NCBI RefSeq assembly: GCF_010015585.1
Contig: NW_022985082.1
Coordinates: 487,150-551,149, forward strand
Length of the DNA stretch: 64,000 bases
Reading direction: 5' to 3'
Source: Eremomyces bilateralis CBS 781.70
Taxonomy: Eukaryota > Ascomycota > Dothideomycetes > Eremomycetales > Eremomycetaceae
Numbering within the stretch: the first letter of the stretch is position 1; every line of letters begins with the position of its first letter. The notes under the pieces were generated by a model that worked only from the letters and a program-made list of their open reading frames with translations, was not told the origin of the DNA and made no database searches. The position numbers and the translations under genes were made by a program. Positions 1 to 12,407 of the stretch are shown one piece after another.

Positions 1-3000
1 TCTCAGATAAGCAGCTTGAAGTCGGACCGACTTTGGGGCAGAACACTCCTCCTGTATCGCCGCCATGCCTCTCAGCACAAGGGGACGCAACAGCCGACCC
101 CGACCCTCATCGTAAAGGACCACCTCCTCAGGAGCCCCCTGAGTCGAACTCTAAGCCCACGGACCAAAATGCAGATGATCTTCGACGCTCCTTGTCAACA
201 CGGGAAGGCGCCATCAAACCACCTCTCTCACCAGTGCAAGAAGTCTCATCGATTGATGGTCATGCGGAGCCAACACCTCCCATTGTTCCATCCAGCTCTT
301 CCAAAAACCAAGAAACCAAAAAAGGCCCACGACTTAGCAAGTCCTCGCCGCATATCGCATTCAAAGGCGAGGCGGCGAATACGGTGGTCCGACGGCCGGG
401 CCTGAACGCTCGCCCCCAGCTGGTCATTCCGGAGGACAACTCTCTGGATTCCTACGTCCCAACAGCTCCGTTCGGTTTCCCAGACACTCAGAATGACGAT
501 ACAGACGACCAGCCCAGTGCGAGCGCGCAGACTAGCGCAACCCTCGTCTCAGCGCAGTCCACTGCCCCGACGACGGCATCTCCCCCATCGTCGTCGGAAA
601 AGAAAGGGATCTCTGACACGGTGACCAGGAAGACAAGTCTCAAATCCGTGCCACCGTTGAAAGAGACTGGGACGGGGTTCATCTACTTCCCCACGCAGGA
701 GAGTCCGATCCTGCAGCAACCGTCGATATACACGGTCGAGACGACCTCCGCGGCGAAGATCTACCTCGAGACGCACTTCGATTCCATCCTGTCCGCACCG
801 ACTGCCCCTCGGACGCGGCGTCGACAGGAACTCGAACAGAAATTGCAGGCATACGGGGTGAACGACGGACAAAGAGAGAGGGCTCTACACCACCTTGCGA
901 GAGCGGAGTCGAACCATCTACGGCATGTTCGGGCCGTCAAGACCAAGTCGGCACTCCGGACGAAGACGAGGAATGCAGGTGTGGTGAGCATTGCGGGATA
1001 CGATATCATCCGTGTCCTTGGGAAAGGCAGCTTCGGTGTCGTTCGTCTAGTGCGAGAGTCCTCGGATTCTTCAACATCGGTGCCATCCGCCAAGGGGAAG
1101 TCATCCAGTCACTACCAAAGCACCTCGTCGCAACGAGCGCAATCGACTAGTACTACCGGATCAACTCCCAAACTCGCCGGCGGTCCCAGCCCGAAATCGC
1201 AGCTCTACGCGATGAAAGTCATCCGCAAATCCGACATGCTCCGCAACTGTCAAGAAGGACATCTGCGCGCCGAGCGAGACTTCCTCGTGGGCTCCGAGGA
1301 TTCCAACTGGGTTGTCCCGCTTGTTGCCGCGTTCCAAGACGATTCGCATCTGTATCTTGTCATGGAATACATGGTCGGCGGCGACTTCCTGGGGCTACTC
1401 CTCCGCGAAGACGTGCTCGACGAGCCAGTGGCACGGTGGTACATCGCGGAGATGATCCTATGCATCGAAGAGGCGCATAAGATGAAATGGATCCACCGCG
1501 ATGTGAAGCCGGATAATTTCCTCATCGACGCAAAGGGTCACATGAAGATCTCAGATTTCGGGCTCGCTTTCGATGGCCATTGGAGTCATAACCAGCAGTA
1601 TTTCAACGAGAGGCGGTATACCCTACTAGAGCGTCTGGGCATCCATGTTCGCGGCGACTCTAAGGACGAGGTGGACGAAGGGGATGGCGGGAGTGCAAAG
1701 AAGTATCATCGCGCCCTTCATCGCTCGGTGAGTACTCGTTCGTGCAGCCATCGTCGCCAGAATGAAGGAGTGCTGGACTACCTCAACCGGACCGCGAAAC
1801 GTCGCCTGGCCAAGAGCGTTGTGGGCACCAGCCAGTACATGGCGCCCGAAGTCATCCGTGGCGAAGACTACGACGGGCGCTGCGACTGGTGGAGCGTCGG
1901 CGTGATCCTGTACGAATGCCTGTACGGCTGCACCCCATTCTTCGCCGAAGACCGCGACAAGACCAAAGCGCGCATCCTACGCCACGAAGTGGAGTTGCAT
2001 TTCCCCACGCGTCCACGCCTCGCTCGACCGCAATCCCTCCGCCCCGTGCAGCTCCGCGACGTTTCCCCCTCCGCCATCGACCTCATCTACCAACTCCTTC
2101 AAGAACGCCAAATCCGCCTCTCCAGCCGCCGCTACCGCGCCAACGACGTCGTCCCCCAACCAGCCAGCTACCGTGCTTCCTCCCACCTCGGCTCCTCCAT
2201 CCGCGGCTCCTTCCGCGACAACCTCGCCTCCTTCCGCCACCAACTCCACTCCCACACCCACGGCCACTCCCCGCACCACTGGCCCTCTGCGCCCCCACCC
2301 GCCCACCTCCGCTTCCCTCCCCCGGGCCTCCCGTCCCCCAACAGTGTTACCGAGCCGCTCCTCCCCCGCGATTTTGCCTTCGACAACGACGCCGAGGACA
2401 TCAAGCGCCACCCGTTCTTCCGCGGCATCGACTGGCACCGCATACCGACGTCGCGGCCGCCGTTCGTACCGGTCGTACGCGCGGGGCAGGGCGTCGATAA
2501 GTACTTCGATAAGGAAGAGGAGATTCTGAACTCCACCTCGTCCACGGACGATTCATCGAGCGAGGAGTCGGTGAAGGGGTTCGATGACCTCGAGCCTGGC
2601 GCCGCGGATCGCAACGATGGGACCGTCGTCGGCGACGGCGCGGGCGAGCATCTGGCCGGACGGTTGATTGGGGGGGGGATAGTCGGCGGGCCGCGGATCG
2701 CGAAGAAAGGGAAGCGGAAGCGGGATCAGAAGCGCGCGCGCGACAAGTTGATCCGTGATCCGACGGTGGGCAAGCGCGTGCTCGAGCTGCGGAAGAAGGC
2801 GGCGTTCTTGGGGTACACGTATCGGCGACCGCGGTTCGCGGGGTTGGATGAGGAGGGATGGAGGGAGATGAGGGCGGATTGGAGCGTTTGTGTGGATGGG
2901 GCGGGGGAGGTGGAGAAGGAGGGCGGGGAGGAGGAGAGGGGGGGAGAGGGGAGTGCAAGGAGGAAGACGAGGGGGGTGAGGAGGTGGAGGAATGGGAAGA

Positions 3001-3041
3001 GTTTGGTTCCGAGCGGGACGGTGTTGCCGGTGACGGACTGA
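1..3041 (+). CDS. NDR-family AGC serine/threonine kinase (5' end outside window)
   Basis: The frame is open to the left edge of the window, so the true start lies outside; the first codons visible are not a start. Counted from the edge, a Ser/Pro-rich leader of about 325 residues precedes the kinase domain: glycine loop GKGSFGVV (~335), an inserted Ser/Thr-rich loop, catalytic lysine in AMKVIRK (~400), HRDVKPDNF (~498), DFG (~518), a long insert between DFG and MAPEVI (~613), as in NDR/LATS kinases. A second low-complexity Pro/Ser/His insert sits before HPFFRGIDW. The C-terminal hydrophobic motif FLGYTYRRPRF is the NDR signature phosphorylation motif. The family acts in Hippo/MEN-like morphogenesis and cell-cycle pathways and needs a Mob co-activator. 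It most resembles the fungal Ppk35-like branch rather than Cbk1/Orb6 or Dbf2, judged from the HWSHNQ-type segment after DFG. It is convergent with the next gene. Confidence 0.9.
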   Translation, partial: SDKQLEVGPTLGQNTPPVSPPCLSAQGDATADPDPHRKGPPPQEPPESNSKPTDQNADDLRRSLSTREGAIKPPLSPVQEVSSIDGHAEPTPPIVPSSSSKNQETKKGPRLSKSSPHIAFKGEAANTVVRRPGLNARPQLVIPEDNSLDSYVPTAPFGFPDTQNDDTDDQPSASAQTSATLVSAQSTAPTTASPPSSSEKKGISDTVTRKTSLKSVPPLKETGTGFIYFPTQESPILQQPSIYTVETTSAAKIYLETHFDSILSAPTAPRTRRRQELEQKLQAYGVNDGQRERALHHLARAESNHLRHVRAVKTKSALRTKTRNAGVVSIAGYDIIRVLGKGSFGVVRLVRESSDSSTSVPSAKGKSSSHYQSTSSQRAQSTSTTGSTPKLAGGPSPKSQLYAMKVIRKSDMLRNCQEGHLRAERDFLVGSEDSNWVVPLVAAFQDDSHLYLVMEYMVGGDFLGLLLREDVLDEPVARWYIAEMILCIEEAHKMKWIHRDVKPDNFLIDAKGHMKISDFGLAFDGHWSHNQQYFNERRYTLLERLGIHVRGDSKDEVDEGDGGSAKKYHRALHRSVSTRSCSHRRQNEGVLDYLNRTAKRRLAKSVVGTSQYMAPEVIRGEDYDGRCDWWSVGVILYECLYGCTPFFAEDRDKTKARILRHEVELHFPTRPRLARPQSLRPVQLRDVSPSAIDLIYQLLQERQIRLSSRRYRANDVVPQPASYRASSHLGSSIRGSFRDNLASFRHQLHSHTHGHSPHHWPSAPPPAHLRFPPPGLPSPNSVTEPLLPRDFAFDNDAEDIKRHPFFRGIDWHRIPTSRPPFVPVVRAGQGVDKYFDKEEEILNSTSSTDDSSSEESVKGFDDLEPGAADRNDGTVVGDGAGEHLAGRLIGGGIVGGPRIAKKGKRKRDQKRARDKLIRDPTVGKRVLELRKKAAFLGYTYRRPRFAGLDEEGWREMRADWSVCVDGAGEVEKEGGEEERGGEGSARRKTRGVRRWRNGKSLVPSGTVLPVTD

Positions 3042-3397
3042 GGGAGGATGGACTGGTTGGAGCGCTCGGTTTGGGGTTATTGATTAATGGCGTTTTTGTT
3101 TCTTGTTTCTTGTTTCTTGCGATTCCAGAATGATACCTTTATTGCTCCTCTTTTTTGCATTTTTGGCTCTTCTACATCGTGATGGCTCGGGGATTGGTGT
3201 CGATTGTATTCCAGCTCGCGGGATTCCACGTACATGTTCCGCCATGGCGCCCTTCATTCCACACCCGATCCAAGCTGATCTCACTCTCAATCGATGGAGC
3301 AGGAAATGTCCTCTTGATAACTCATGATCTTCATCCCCCCGAATTCAGATCCCCAGCCCAAACGTGATATCGTCTCGTCGTCCCACCGTCCGTTCGT
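3042..3397. other. Intergenic, convergent 3' ends
   Basis: About 356 bases between the kinase stop and the PYM stop. It should carry both 3' UTRs. It begins with short TTGTTTCTTGTTTC-type T-rich repeats near 3096-3120 and shows no further gene. Confidence 0.6.
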
Positions 3398-3997
3398 TCA
3401 CCCGGCCGACTCTCCCTTCCGCTCCGCATTCGCATCGAATCCCAGCGCGTCCAACTGCCGCACCAGCTCCTGGATCTTGATCACCTTCGCCACCTGCTCC
3501 GGCAGCAGCGAATCCCCCTGGTCTTTCTTCGCGCGCAGCTCCCGCGCCTGTCGCAGCTTCTTCGCGATCTTCCGCGCCTCTTTCTCCTTCGCGTCCGCCG
3601 CACTCGGTTCCGGCGCCGTCGCCGTCTCCCCGCTCCCCGCTACCACAACCGGCTCGGTCGTCGCCGTCGCCGTCGCCGTGTCCTCGCCGCCCGCATCACT
3701 CCCCCCCGCCGCAGCAGCTGCCTTCCTTCTCTCCCTCCTTTTCGCATTCTTTCCGGCCTTCCCCTCCCGCTCCGCGCCCACCGCCTCGGCGCCGGGGACG
3801 CCTCCGGCGTAGCGATTCTTCCAGGCCTCAGCGGTGCGGTTCTTGTACACTTCGACGTCCTCCGGGGGGCGGTAGCCGGGGCGGACTTTGATTTCTTTGC
3901 GGACGGTGCCGTCCGGGCGGACGGAGGAGGGGATGACGCTGGTACCGGCGCGGTCGGTGGTGATGCCGGATTTGGAGGGGTTCGTGGGAGGTGGCAT
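3398..3997 (-). CDS. pym1: PYM (partner of Y14-Mago), exon junction complex disassembly factor
   Basis: A single-exon protein of 199 residues. Residues ~10-52 carry the Mago-Y14 binding (WIBG) domain: SGITTDRAGTSVIPSSVRPDG followed by KEIKVRPGYRP and EDVEVYKNR, which is the diagnostic pattern. The middle is low-complexity, Lys/Arg then Ala/Thr-rich. The C-terminal third (about 140-195) is a charged helix, KEKEARKIAKKLRQARELRAKKD, ending in a conserved-looking LVRQLDALGF segment; in animals this end binds the small ribosomal subunit. PYM removes exon junction complexes from spliced mRNA. The ATG at 3997 is chosen because the WIBG domain follows within ten residues. It is transcribed divergently from qcr9. 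Confidence 0.9.
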   Translation of the reverse strand: MPPPTNPSKSGITTDRAGTSVIPSSVRPDGTVRKEIKVRPGYRPPEDVEVYKNRTAEAWKNRYAGGVPGAEAVGAEREGKAGKNAKRRERRKAAAAAGGSDAGGEDTATATATTEPVVVAGSGETATAPEPSAADAKEKEARKIAKKLRQARELRAKKDQGDSLLPEQVAKVIKIQELVRQLDALGFDANAERKGESAG

Positions 3998-4605
3998 TTT
4001 GGATTTGGTGGTCGGAGGGATGGCAATGCGGATTGTAGAGGGTGTTTAGAGAGGATGGGTGGAGGTGAGATGCGCTTGAAGGGTTGAGGGCGCGGTGTGG
4101 GATATCAATGATGGTTGGTGCGGGATATATGGATGATAGAGGTCTACGGTTGATGAAGGATTGGAAAGAAATGGTAGATTTATGGCAATCAGCTCATAGG
4201 AAGAAGATCATCATCGTCTCAGGACATTTGAACGTTCCATGGAGACATTCCTCATTCCTGTGCGGGCTATCGGGTTATCTATCGATAATCATGTGTTGGA
4301 CGAATGTTTCCGGTTTGTCGCCAGCGGAAGATTGGTGAAGGGAGAAAAGTTTATGCCTGATGATCAATATTTAATGCCTGAGGCAAAAACAATCCTTCAC
4401 GCTCAGACCATCTTCAAACCTTCGATGATGGATCCTCGAACCCGATGAACCTCGCTTCTTGAAGTCTGAAGTTGGATCTTTCTCTCCTCCACGTGAACCA
4501 GCAGAATCGACATCTCCTTAACCCATCGGTCCGTTGCCATTGAATTGAGGGAGTTCCTCGAGATAACCTCCGTTGTCGGAATCCAGGCGCAGTCAATCCA
4601 TCACA
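3998..4605. promoter_or_regulatory. Shared divergent intergenic region between pym1 and qcr9
   Basis: About 608 bases separate the two start codons. No coding signal was found; several short open frames here lack conservation or splice support. The region presumably holds both promoters. Confidence 0.5.
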
Positions 4606-5018
4606 ATGGCAGTGAGTTGTTCCGGTATAACCCATTGAAGTGGTTCCACGAACTAATTGTCCTTTCCCAGCTCTCCCAAACCCTTTATAAGTATGGGCTT
4701 ACCGAATCCGCAATGGCCGAGTATCTAACCGACGGTACAGCACCTTCTTCCGAAGCAACGCAACGATGCTGGGCCTTGTTTTCGGCACCGCCTTCGGTGG
4801 CTCGCTGTAAGGCTTGCAACTCCCCATAGGCGAACCTATCTAACATCATCCATCAGACTTTTCAACGGCACATCAGACCGTATCTGGGACAGCATAAACC
4901 AGGGCGTATGTACTCTCCCTTTGACTTGAATGCGACTTGATCGTGCGGACGACTGACTCCATCCCAGCGGCAATGGAAAGACATCAAGCACAAGTATGTG
5001 GATGCGGCGGAGGAGTAG
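4606..5018 (+). CDS. qcr9: Cytochrome bc1 complex subunit 9 (Qcr9), five coding exons
   Basis: Exons 4606-4611, 4671-4690, 4741-4806, 4857-4905 and 4968-5018 join into a 63-residue protein; introns are 59, 50, 50 and 62 nt, all GT..AG, with CTAAT/CTAAC-type branch sites. No exon exceeds 66 nt, so no long open frame marks the gene. The product has the Qcr9 pattern: YNTFFRSNATMLGLVFG (membrane helix), then DRIWDSINQGRQWKDIKHKY and an acidic C-terminus. Yeast Qcr9 is 66 residues with the same KTFFKRN and LWKDVK landmarks. The protein is a single-pass inner mitochondrial membrane subunit of complex III, next to the Rieske protein. The first coding exon is only six nucleotides (Met-Ala), so its exact position is the least certain part. 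Confidence 0.88.
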
Positions 5019-5912
5019 CGACATACTCGACCATGATCAGCGACGAAATTGGAGCGGAGGAGGGGTGGCAAGAGCTATAGATTGTGTATATCTGTGTACT
5101 CTATAGACGAACTCGAAGTTCAACCACATTTCGCTCGACGGACCCATATTGTGCAACATAGGGCCTTGCCCACGTTCTTGGGCGTGGTTCCATCTCCATT
5201 TGGTGTCTTTCAATGCCACCTCGATCGAATATGTGACCTGGATTCTGTCGCTAGGTGACATCCTCCGCTGCCGACGGGATTCTCAGCAAGGAAGCTGAGA
5301 ACCACGATAACGGAGATGGTGAACGCCACACTAGGCTCTCCAAGTCGCTTCGGATAAGAAATGGGCAATCATTGCTCCATGTTCACATGCCTTGCGTACT
5401 AGGTAGGAGATGAATATCAGATATCAAATAGTGAGGGATGTCGCAAGTGATTGAGTGGCTAACATCAATGTGAAGATGGACACAAGAGTACATGTAAATT
5501 CGCCGAGGACTCCATAGTTAGCCCAGTAACACCAAGGCATGTAATGTTCAGGAATCTAAAATTCTTCGGACAATAGATTATCTGGTCCGAAATCAGGGTG
5601 AATATGGCTTGACTTGGACAGAACTAATTACCTCCTCACCACCGTATAAATCAAATCGAATCGAAGCCCGACTGCCTGAAACATCTACTGTACCGTACAG
5701 CGCAACCTGACAAGCCCAGCCCCACGCCTGACGCCTGAGACGCCGAACGCCACTTTCTTCGACATCATCCATCACCCTGACATAACCACTCATAAAAACA
5801 TTGTAATATTGGACAACTACTCCGCCTTTCAACCGATTCAAAGATTGTCCTTGAAATCTCCCATATTCCCATGGAGCCCGTCACACACGGTTGAACTTTA
5901 CAGGTGGTCGAT
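5019..5912. other. Intergenic between qcr9 and ubr1
   Basis: About 890 bases with no gene recognised. TTTACAG at 5897-5903 just before the ubr1 start looks like a splice acceptor, so the ubr1 leader may contain an intron. Confidence 0.5.
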
Positions 5913-8900
5913 ATGTCGTCCTCGGACGCTGAGAATCGGCTCTACCGCAGCCTGGGGCAACTTCCCGCGGCCCACGACAACCGATACTGCGAATCTGCAA
6001 CGCAGCAACTCTTGGAGATACTATTCAGATCCTTAGCCGGCGACGATCCAAACTATCTTGGCTACTTCTTCCCTCCGACATCCAATCCCGCCGCCCTCAA
6101 ATGGAGTTTAAGAGCAGCACAGGGCGCCGTGGAAGGCGCGGAATACACGGAGGCCGCGCGCGGAACCGCCTGCGGACACATCTTCAAGGCCGGAGAAGCG
6201 TCATATCGGTGCAAGACGTGCACGAATGACGACACTTGCGTGCTATGCGCCAAATGCTTTGAAGCTTCCGATCACGAAGGACATATCGTGTATGTCTCTA
6301 TCTCACCAGGCAACTCTGGCTGCTGCGACTGCGGAGACGACGAAGCCTGGATTCACGCACCGCTCTGCAACATACACTCCCCGCTCCCAAACAGCGCTCC
6401 CGGTGCGAAGGCGGCAGGTAAGGCCAAGGAGTCGTCGGATTTACCGCCGTCCGTGGTAGAGGGGATACGCAGGACCATTGCGATCGCCTTCGACTACCTT
6501 TGCGATGTATTTTCATGCTCCCCGGAACAACTACGGCTACCTAAGACGCTTGAGACCGTTCAGACCGACGAGGTCCAGTCACGACTTTCCTCCCGATGGT
6601 TCCCCGACGTTCCTGGATGGAGCCCGAGCTACGAGGCATGCAACGAGTTCGCGCTGGTCTTGTGGAATGACGAGAAACACACAGTGGAAGACGTCAAAGA
6701 GCAGGTGGCGCGAGCTTGCAAGGTTTCCAAAAAAATCAGTTACGAGAAGGCGCTGGAAATCGATGACGTCGGCCGAAGCGTGATCATACATTCCTACGAA
6801 CTCAAGGACCTTCTCCGGATGGCGTCGATTATCGAGGAGATCAAACTCACCGTCACCGTACGATCGGCGAGAGACACGTTTCGCGAGCAGATGTGCGAGT
6901 TCATCATCAAGTGGATTTGCGATATCGCGGGCTGCAGCGCTGGGAATGACGCTCATATCCTCCGGAATACCATATGTGAAGAGCTATTAAAGCCATGGAG
7001 AACAGGAAGTAAGGCACATCACGCATATATTGGAAAAGATGGGATCGATGATCACGCAAGCGAAGACAACCTAGAAGAAGAGCTTCGAGGTGGCTATGCA
7101 TCTCGAGCACGCATTGTTAGGATGGCACAGCAGTTAACTAGAACAGGGCAGGGCCACGTCATCCAAATCGCGGGCGGCGCACAAATCATCCTCGGAGAAG
7201 CGCATGGCCTGCTCGAAGAGTTGGAGGCCGAGAACGAAGACCGAATGGACGTGGACCAAGCCGATACCGGAGAACGAGAAAGCGATATCGATGTCGATAC
7301 ATCGGATGGACTCGAAGACCCGTCGAGGACAGTTGGACCGGTCGATTCAGTCGTGCATCCAGCCAGACGGGGCTCTGCACTCCCTTCGATGACGCCGAAT
7401 CCCCGAAGAGGGAGAACATCCAGTGTTCCGATGCCACTTGATGTCCCAAAGACGCCCAGGCCGGTACATGCCAGCGGTGGGAAGCCAATGCCTCCTTCAT
7501 ACTGGCTGGAGAAACCAGCTGGCTACGGGCGGCAACCCGAAGTCCCTATTGAGGAAGACCTCTGGCAGAGAGTTCGGTTGGATTACTTGATCCTCTACGA
7601 TTTGCGGATGTGGAAGAACTGCCGGATCGACGTGCGAGATGTCTTCATTAGCACCGTGGTCACCCTTCCTTATTTCAAGCGGTTGATGGGTCTTCGATTT
7701 GCCGGACTCTACACCCTCCTTGCGCAGCTCTACCTGATTGCGGATCGCGAACCCGATCATTCGATCATCAATTTATCACTGCAGATGCTCACCACCCCGT
7801 CCATCACCGCGGAAATTGTCGACCGAGGCAATTTCTTATCGAACCTGATGGCAATCCTCTACACGTTCATCACTACCCGACAAGTTGGATATCCATCCGA
7901 TGTGGACCCCAACGCTATTCTTTCGCTGGAGCAAGGCACCGTCACGAATCGCCGGATCTACCACTTCTTCATGGACATGAAGTACATGATGAACTCTAGC
8001 CTGGTTCAGAGCCTCATCCGAGACAATCCGCAGTATTTACTGCAATTTTTGGATCTCGTCAAACTCCATCAGGGAATCGTCCCCAATGTCCGAGCGCTGG
8101 GAGAGCATGTCGAATTCGAACCGGAGACGTGGATCAGCGCGTCCATCATCACGAGAGAGATGAACCGGCTGTGCCGTCAATTCGCTGAATCCTTCTGCTG
8201 GAGACCGGGCGGTGACAAGGGACCGATCCGCCGCGCGATCCGAGAGACGGCCAAGGTTGTGATCATCAATTCGATAGGAGCGGAGCGAGCGCGGTTCGTC
8301 CAGTCCGAGATCACCAGTCCCGTGCGCTTTGACGTCTTCCCTCTCTCCGAGTTCCATCTCCAATACGACTCCGACAACCCCGTCGGCTTTCGAGTCGTAC
8401 AGTACGATGTCGGTAAAGAGCCGATGAGTTTCCATCATGCTCTACACTACACGTTCTCCTGGCTCGTCGACCGCGCCAAATGCATGGACAACGAGGAATT
8501 CCGTGCGTGGATCGATTTCACCGCGCAAGACCTCCGCGCGGCGCCCTCACCTCCGAACGCGAATATCCCGGATTTTGTCCCGCATGACTATCTCCTGGCC
8601 ATGTTCGACTTCCCACTGCGCGTCTGCGCATGGTTGGCGCAAATGAAAGCCAACATGTGGGTGCGCAACGGCGTGACGCTCCGCCATCAAATGCAGACCT
8701 ACCGAGGCCACACGCAGCGAGACTTGGCGTATCTCCGAGATATCTTCTTATTACAGCTCGCGCTCGTCGTCTGCGATCCGCAGATGTTCCTCGCGACCAT
8801 GGTCGATCGATTCGACCTTCGTGACTGGGCCATGGGGAATTTCGGGACGATCAAACCCGATCGCGACGAGCTCCAGATGCTGGAGATGGCCGAGGAATTC

Positions 8901-11900
8901 GTTCACCTGCTCATCGTGCTGTTGATCGAGAGGACGTTCCTTCTTCCCATTGAGAATCCGAAGGAATCCCACGTCATGGGAATGCGCCGTGACATTGCGC
9001 ACATTCTCCTCTTCCGACCCTTGTCGCATTCGGACATCACGCAACGCATGTCCGAGAAGGTCCAGGACTCCGACGAGTTGGCGGACTTGCTCGACCAGAT
9101 GACTCAATATAAAGCCCCCGAAGGAGTGTCGGATGTCGGAACCTTCGAGCTCAAGAAAGAATTCATCGCTAAAATCGATCCGTACATTCCACAATACACC
9201 CGCAATCAGCGGGAAGAAGCCGAGAATATCTACAAGCGGTACATGGCGGAGAAGACTGGTACACCGGTCGAGGAAGTCGTATACGAGCCCAATCTCCTGC
9301 CTTTGGAATCTGGCATCTTCAAAAACCTAGCGCACTTCACGAAAACCCCCATATTCATTCAGATCATCTTCTACTTCCTGGAGCTATCGCTGGTGTACAA
9401 GGTCGAGATGACGAACATTTCGGCGGCGAAGATGGAGGTATTCCTCCAATTCGTACTCACGTTGATCCTCATTGCTGTCAACGAGGACCACGACGGAAAT
9501 GGATTCGTGGTTCCTGCATTGTATGCGTACTCCGAGTATTCCGACTATCGCCCGGATACCAAGATCATCTCGGCATTGCAATCGATCCTGGCGTCGAAAC
9601 GGTACGAGGCGTGTGCTCCCAAAATTCGGCTGATTTTGAAGCGGATGAAGGAGAAGAAGCCAGAGGAGTATGCGGAGTGTTTGGAATCCCTCGGCTTGTC
9701 GTCGCCGCTTTTGGACCCCTCCGAGCTTCACCAAAATTCGGGCGAGGCCGACAAGGAATTGAAGAAGAAGCAAGCCCTCGAACGCCAGGCGAAAATCATG
9801 GCGCAATTCAAACAGCAGCAGAACAGCTTCGTTCAAAATCAGACCTTCGATTGGGGAGAAGAAGATTTCAGCGACCTGGACGACGATTTCGAGAAGGTGG
9901 AAGCGGAGGAGACGGAGGAGGTTCGAAAATTCCCCACCGGTACATGCATCATGTGCCAAGAGGAGACCAACAGCGACCGCCTCTACGGAACCTTCTCGTT
10001 CATCTCCGAAAGCAGCATCCTACGTCAGACGCCCGCGTTGGATATGGACTGGATCGAGGAAGTCCGCGATACGCCCATCAGCTTGGATCGGTCCGCGGAG
10101 AGCATCCGCCCGTTCGGCGTTGCCGGCAAAAACCGCCGCACCGTCGAGAAATTTGACGCCGACGGGAACGTCACGATCACGGAGCGGCAGGAATTGGCGA
10201 AAGGGTTCCCATCGAACTATACCCGCCGTGGGCCAGTCGCGACAGGTTGTGGCCACCTGATGCATTGGACATGTTTTGAAGATTACTTCCAGGCGACCCA
10301 TCGGAGACACCTGAGCCAGGTCGCACGGCTCCATCCGGAACGGCTGGATCTGGGGGAATTCGAATGTCCGCTCTGCAAGGCGTTGGGAAATGCGTTCCTT
10401 CCCATCATTTGGAAGGCGCAGAAGGTGACGCAGGTGGGACAGGATTCCACCGATCTAAACGATTGGGTTGTGAATGCACTTCCGCAGTACCTGGCAAGGG
10501 GCTTCCGGGAGGAAGAGACCACGCTCACCAAGAAGCTGGATACGGTGTCCAAGGCATTGCAGCAAGAGGACACCTTCATCAAATACGGGTCTCAGGAGTT
10601 TGCCGGTCCAGTGTCCTCAAGGTTGGCAGATTATAGCACCTACACCGGCCCGATCGTGCAGCAAATCGCGTTACCCGATCCTACCACCGGACAACTCTCG
10701 CATGCATTCCATATCCTCTCCCCCACGCCTTCTGGTCCGTTGGACGCTCTGAGAAGCGTTCCCGTGTATCCGCTGCTGGAGCTCAATCGGGCATATATCC
10801 GACTCAACACCACGTTGCGGTTAAACAACATCCCTTCTCGATATGCGCTGCACTCCATGCGGCCGACGGAGGCCCTTCCAAACACCGATGCGCTCATGCG
10901 CGCTGTGGGATTCTCCATTTCCGCTGCGGAAATCGCTCAACGAGGCGTGGAGTCGAGTCCGGGAGCGACACTACTCGAGAAGGTACCCGAGCAGACGTTG
11001 ATACACTTACGCATCGTGTCGGAAACCGTCAAATCCTACATTTCGCTCGGCTGCATCCGCAGCGAGACGTCGCCCATCACCAGCAAGGAGTACACGCAGA
11101 CCGTGTTTCGACAACTCCAACTCCTCTTCCCTGCACGGCCAGAACTCGGGAACGATGTCCCCGCCACACGAGGCCTTGACACCCTCTTGGGCCAGGATCC
11201 ATTCATCTTCCTCACCGAATGCGCTTTTGGTATCGTCCCCGCACTGAACATCGATCTGCGTGTCGTTATGCGATTATGCTATCTCGCGGAAATGGTTCGA
11301 GTCATCCTCGCCTTCATGCACCGAACCGTGCTGCCGAAGCATCATGTCCAGTTCTCGGATTCGCAACGGTGGACGAAGCAACCGACCAGGCCCGCTGAAG
11401 CGCGCAGTTTCCTCAAGTTCTATAAGATTGTTTCGAAAGCGCTGTTTCCGACCGGTCCGGCGCCGTCGGACTGGGATCTATCGTCTGTCGAGGGTATGAC
11501 GCCATTCATCTACTCCATGATGGCGACATACATGCTCCCGTTCTTGCGGAAGTGCATGATCCTCATGAATGTCAAATTCGCCACGGAATTCCCAATCGTG
11601 GATTCAGGTGCGGACGAGCCGGAGCTGACAAGGCTAGAGAGAGCGCTCAATTTCCCGAGCATGTATGAAATCACCCTGGATGTCATCGGCAACTCGGAGA
11701 ACCCAACCCATAGCGACGAGCCTCTGTATGGGATCGTTCGTAGCTGGATCAAGCATTACCATGAGGAGTGGGCGGATAAGGTTATCCCGGTGGCGCCCGC
11801 CCCTTATCCCAAACCATCGCCGGTCATCCTCGCTCACCCTGCCATTTTCGAACTCATCGGTCTTCCTCGGATCTACGATACCTTGACCGTCGAGGCATTT

Positions 11901-12407
11901 AAGCGGAACTGTCCCACCACTGGACGATACATGACCGACCCGGTCGTGTGCCTGCTCTGTGGCGAGATATTCTGCAGTCAGGCCGTCTGCTGTCTGTCTG
12001 AGCGGAAGCCCGGATCCCGTGAGCGCCGTGGCGGATGCAACCAGCACCAAATCAAGTAAGTTTAACACCCCGAGCAATCCCACCATCCATCCAGCCGCTA
12101 ACCCCCGTTCTTCGCTAGGTGCGGCGGCACCACCGGCATGTACATCAACATCCGTAAAGGCATGGTGATCCTCCTCAGCACGCAGCCCGAGCAGCAGGGC
12201 ATGTCGATGGGCTCCTGGGCAAACGCGCCGTATCTCGACAAGCACGGGGAAGCGGACCCGACCCTCCGCCGCCATCATCAGCTGTTCCTCAATCAGAAGC
12301 GATACGACGTGCTGTTCCGCCAGCTGTGGCTGAACCACGGGATCGCGAGCGCGATCGCGAGGAAGTTGGACTCGGAAAATAGCAATGGGGGTTGGGAGAC
12401 CACGTGA
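5913..12407 (+). CDS. ubr1: Ubr1-type N-recognin, E3 ubiquitin ligase of the N-degron pathway
   Basis: Two exons, 5913-12055 and 12119-12407 (63-nt intron with GTAAGT donor), give 2143 residues, normal for fungal Ubr1. The start is the first in-frame ATG (5913). Domains in order: UBR box at ~86-157 (CGHIFKAGEASYRCKTC, then GCCDCGDDEAW), which binds type 1 N-terminal Arg/Lys/His; ClpS-like domain at ~246-295 (FALVLWNDEKHT), for bulky hydrophobic N-termini; a long helical middle; RING-H2 at ~1345-1490 (CIMC, GCGHLMHWTCFEDYF, CPLC); and the C-terminal UBLC cap at ~1975-2143, with further Cys residues (CLLCGE, CSQAVCC). Without the short second exon the protein would lose most of the cap, so the splice is well supported by frame continuity (QHQIK joins CGGTTGMYI). 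It works with an E2 of the Rad6 class. Confidence 0.95.

Noticed and set aside
1977-2958. Several long frames antisense to the kinase gene
   Set aside because: They are shadows of the GC-rich kinase coding sequence, with Pro/Arg/Gly-biased composition.
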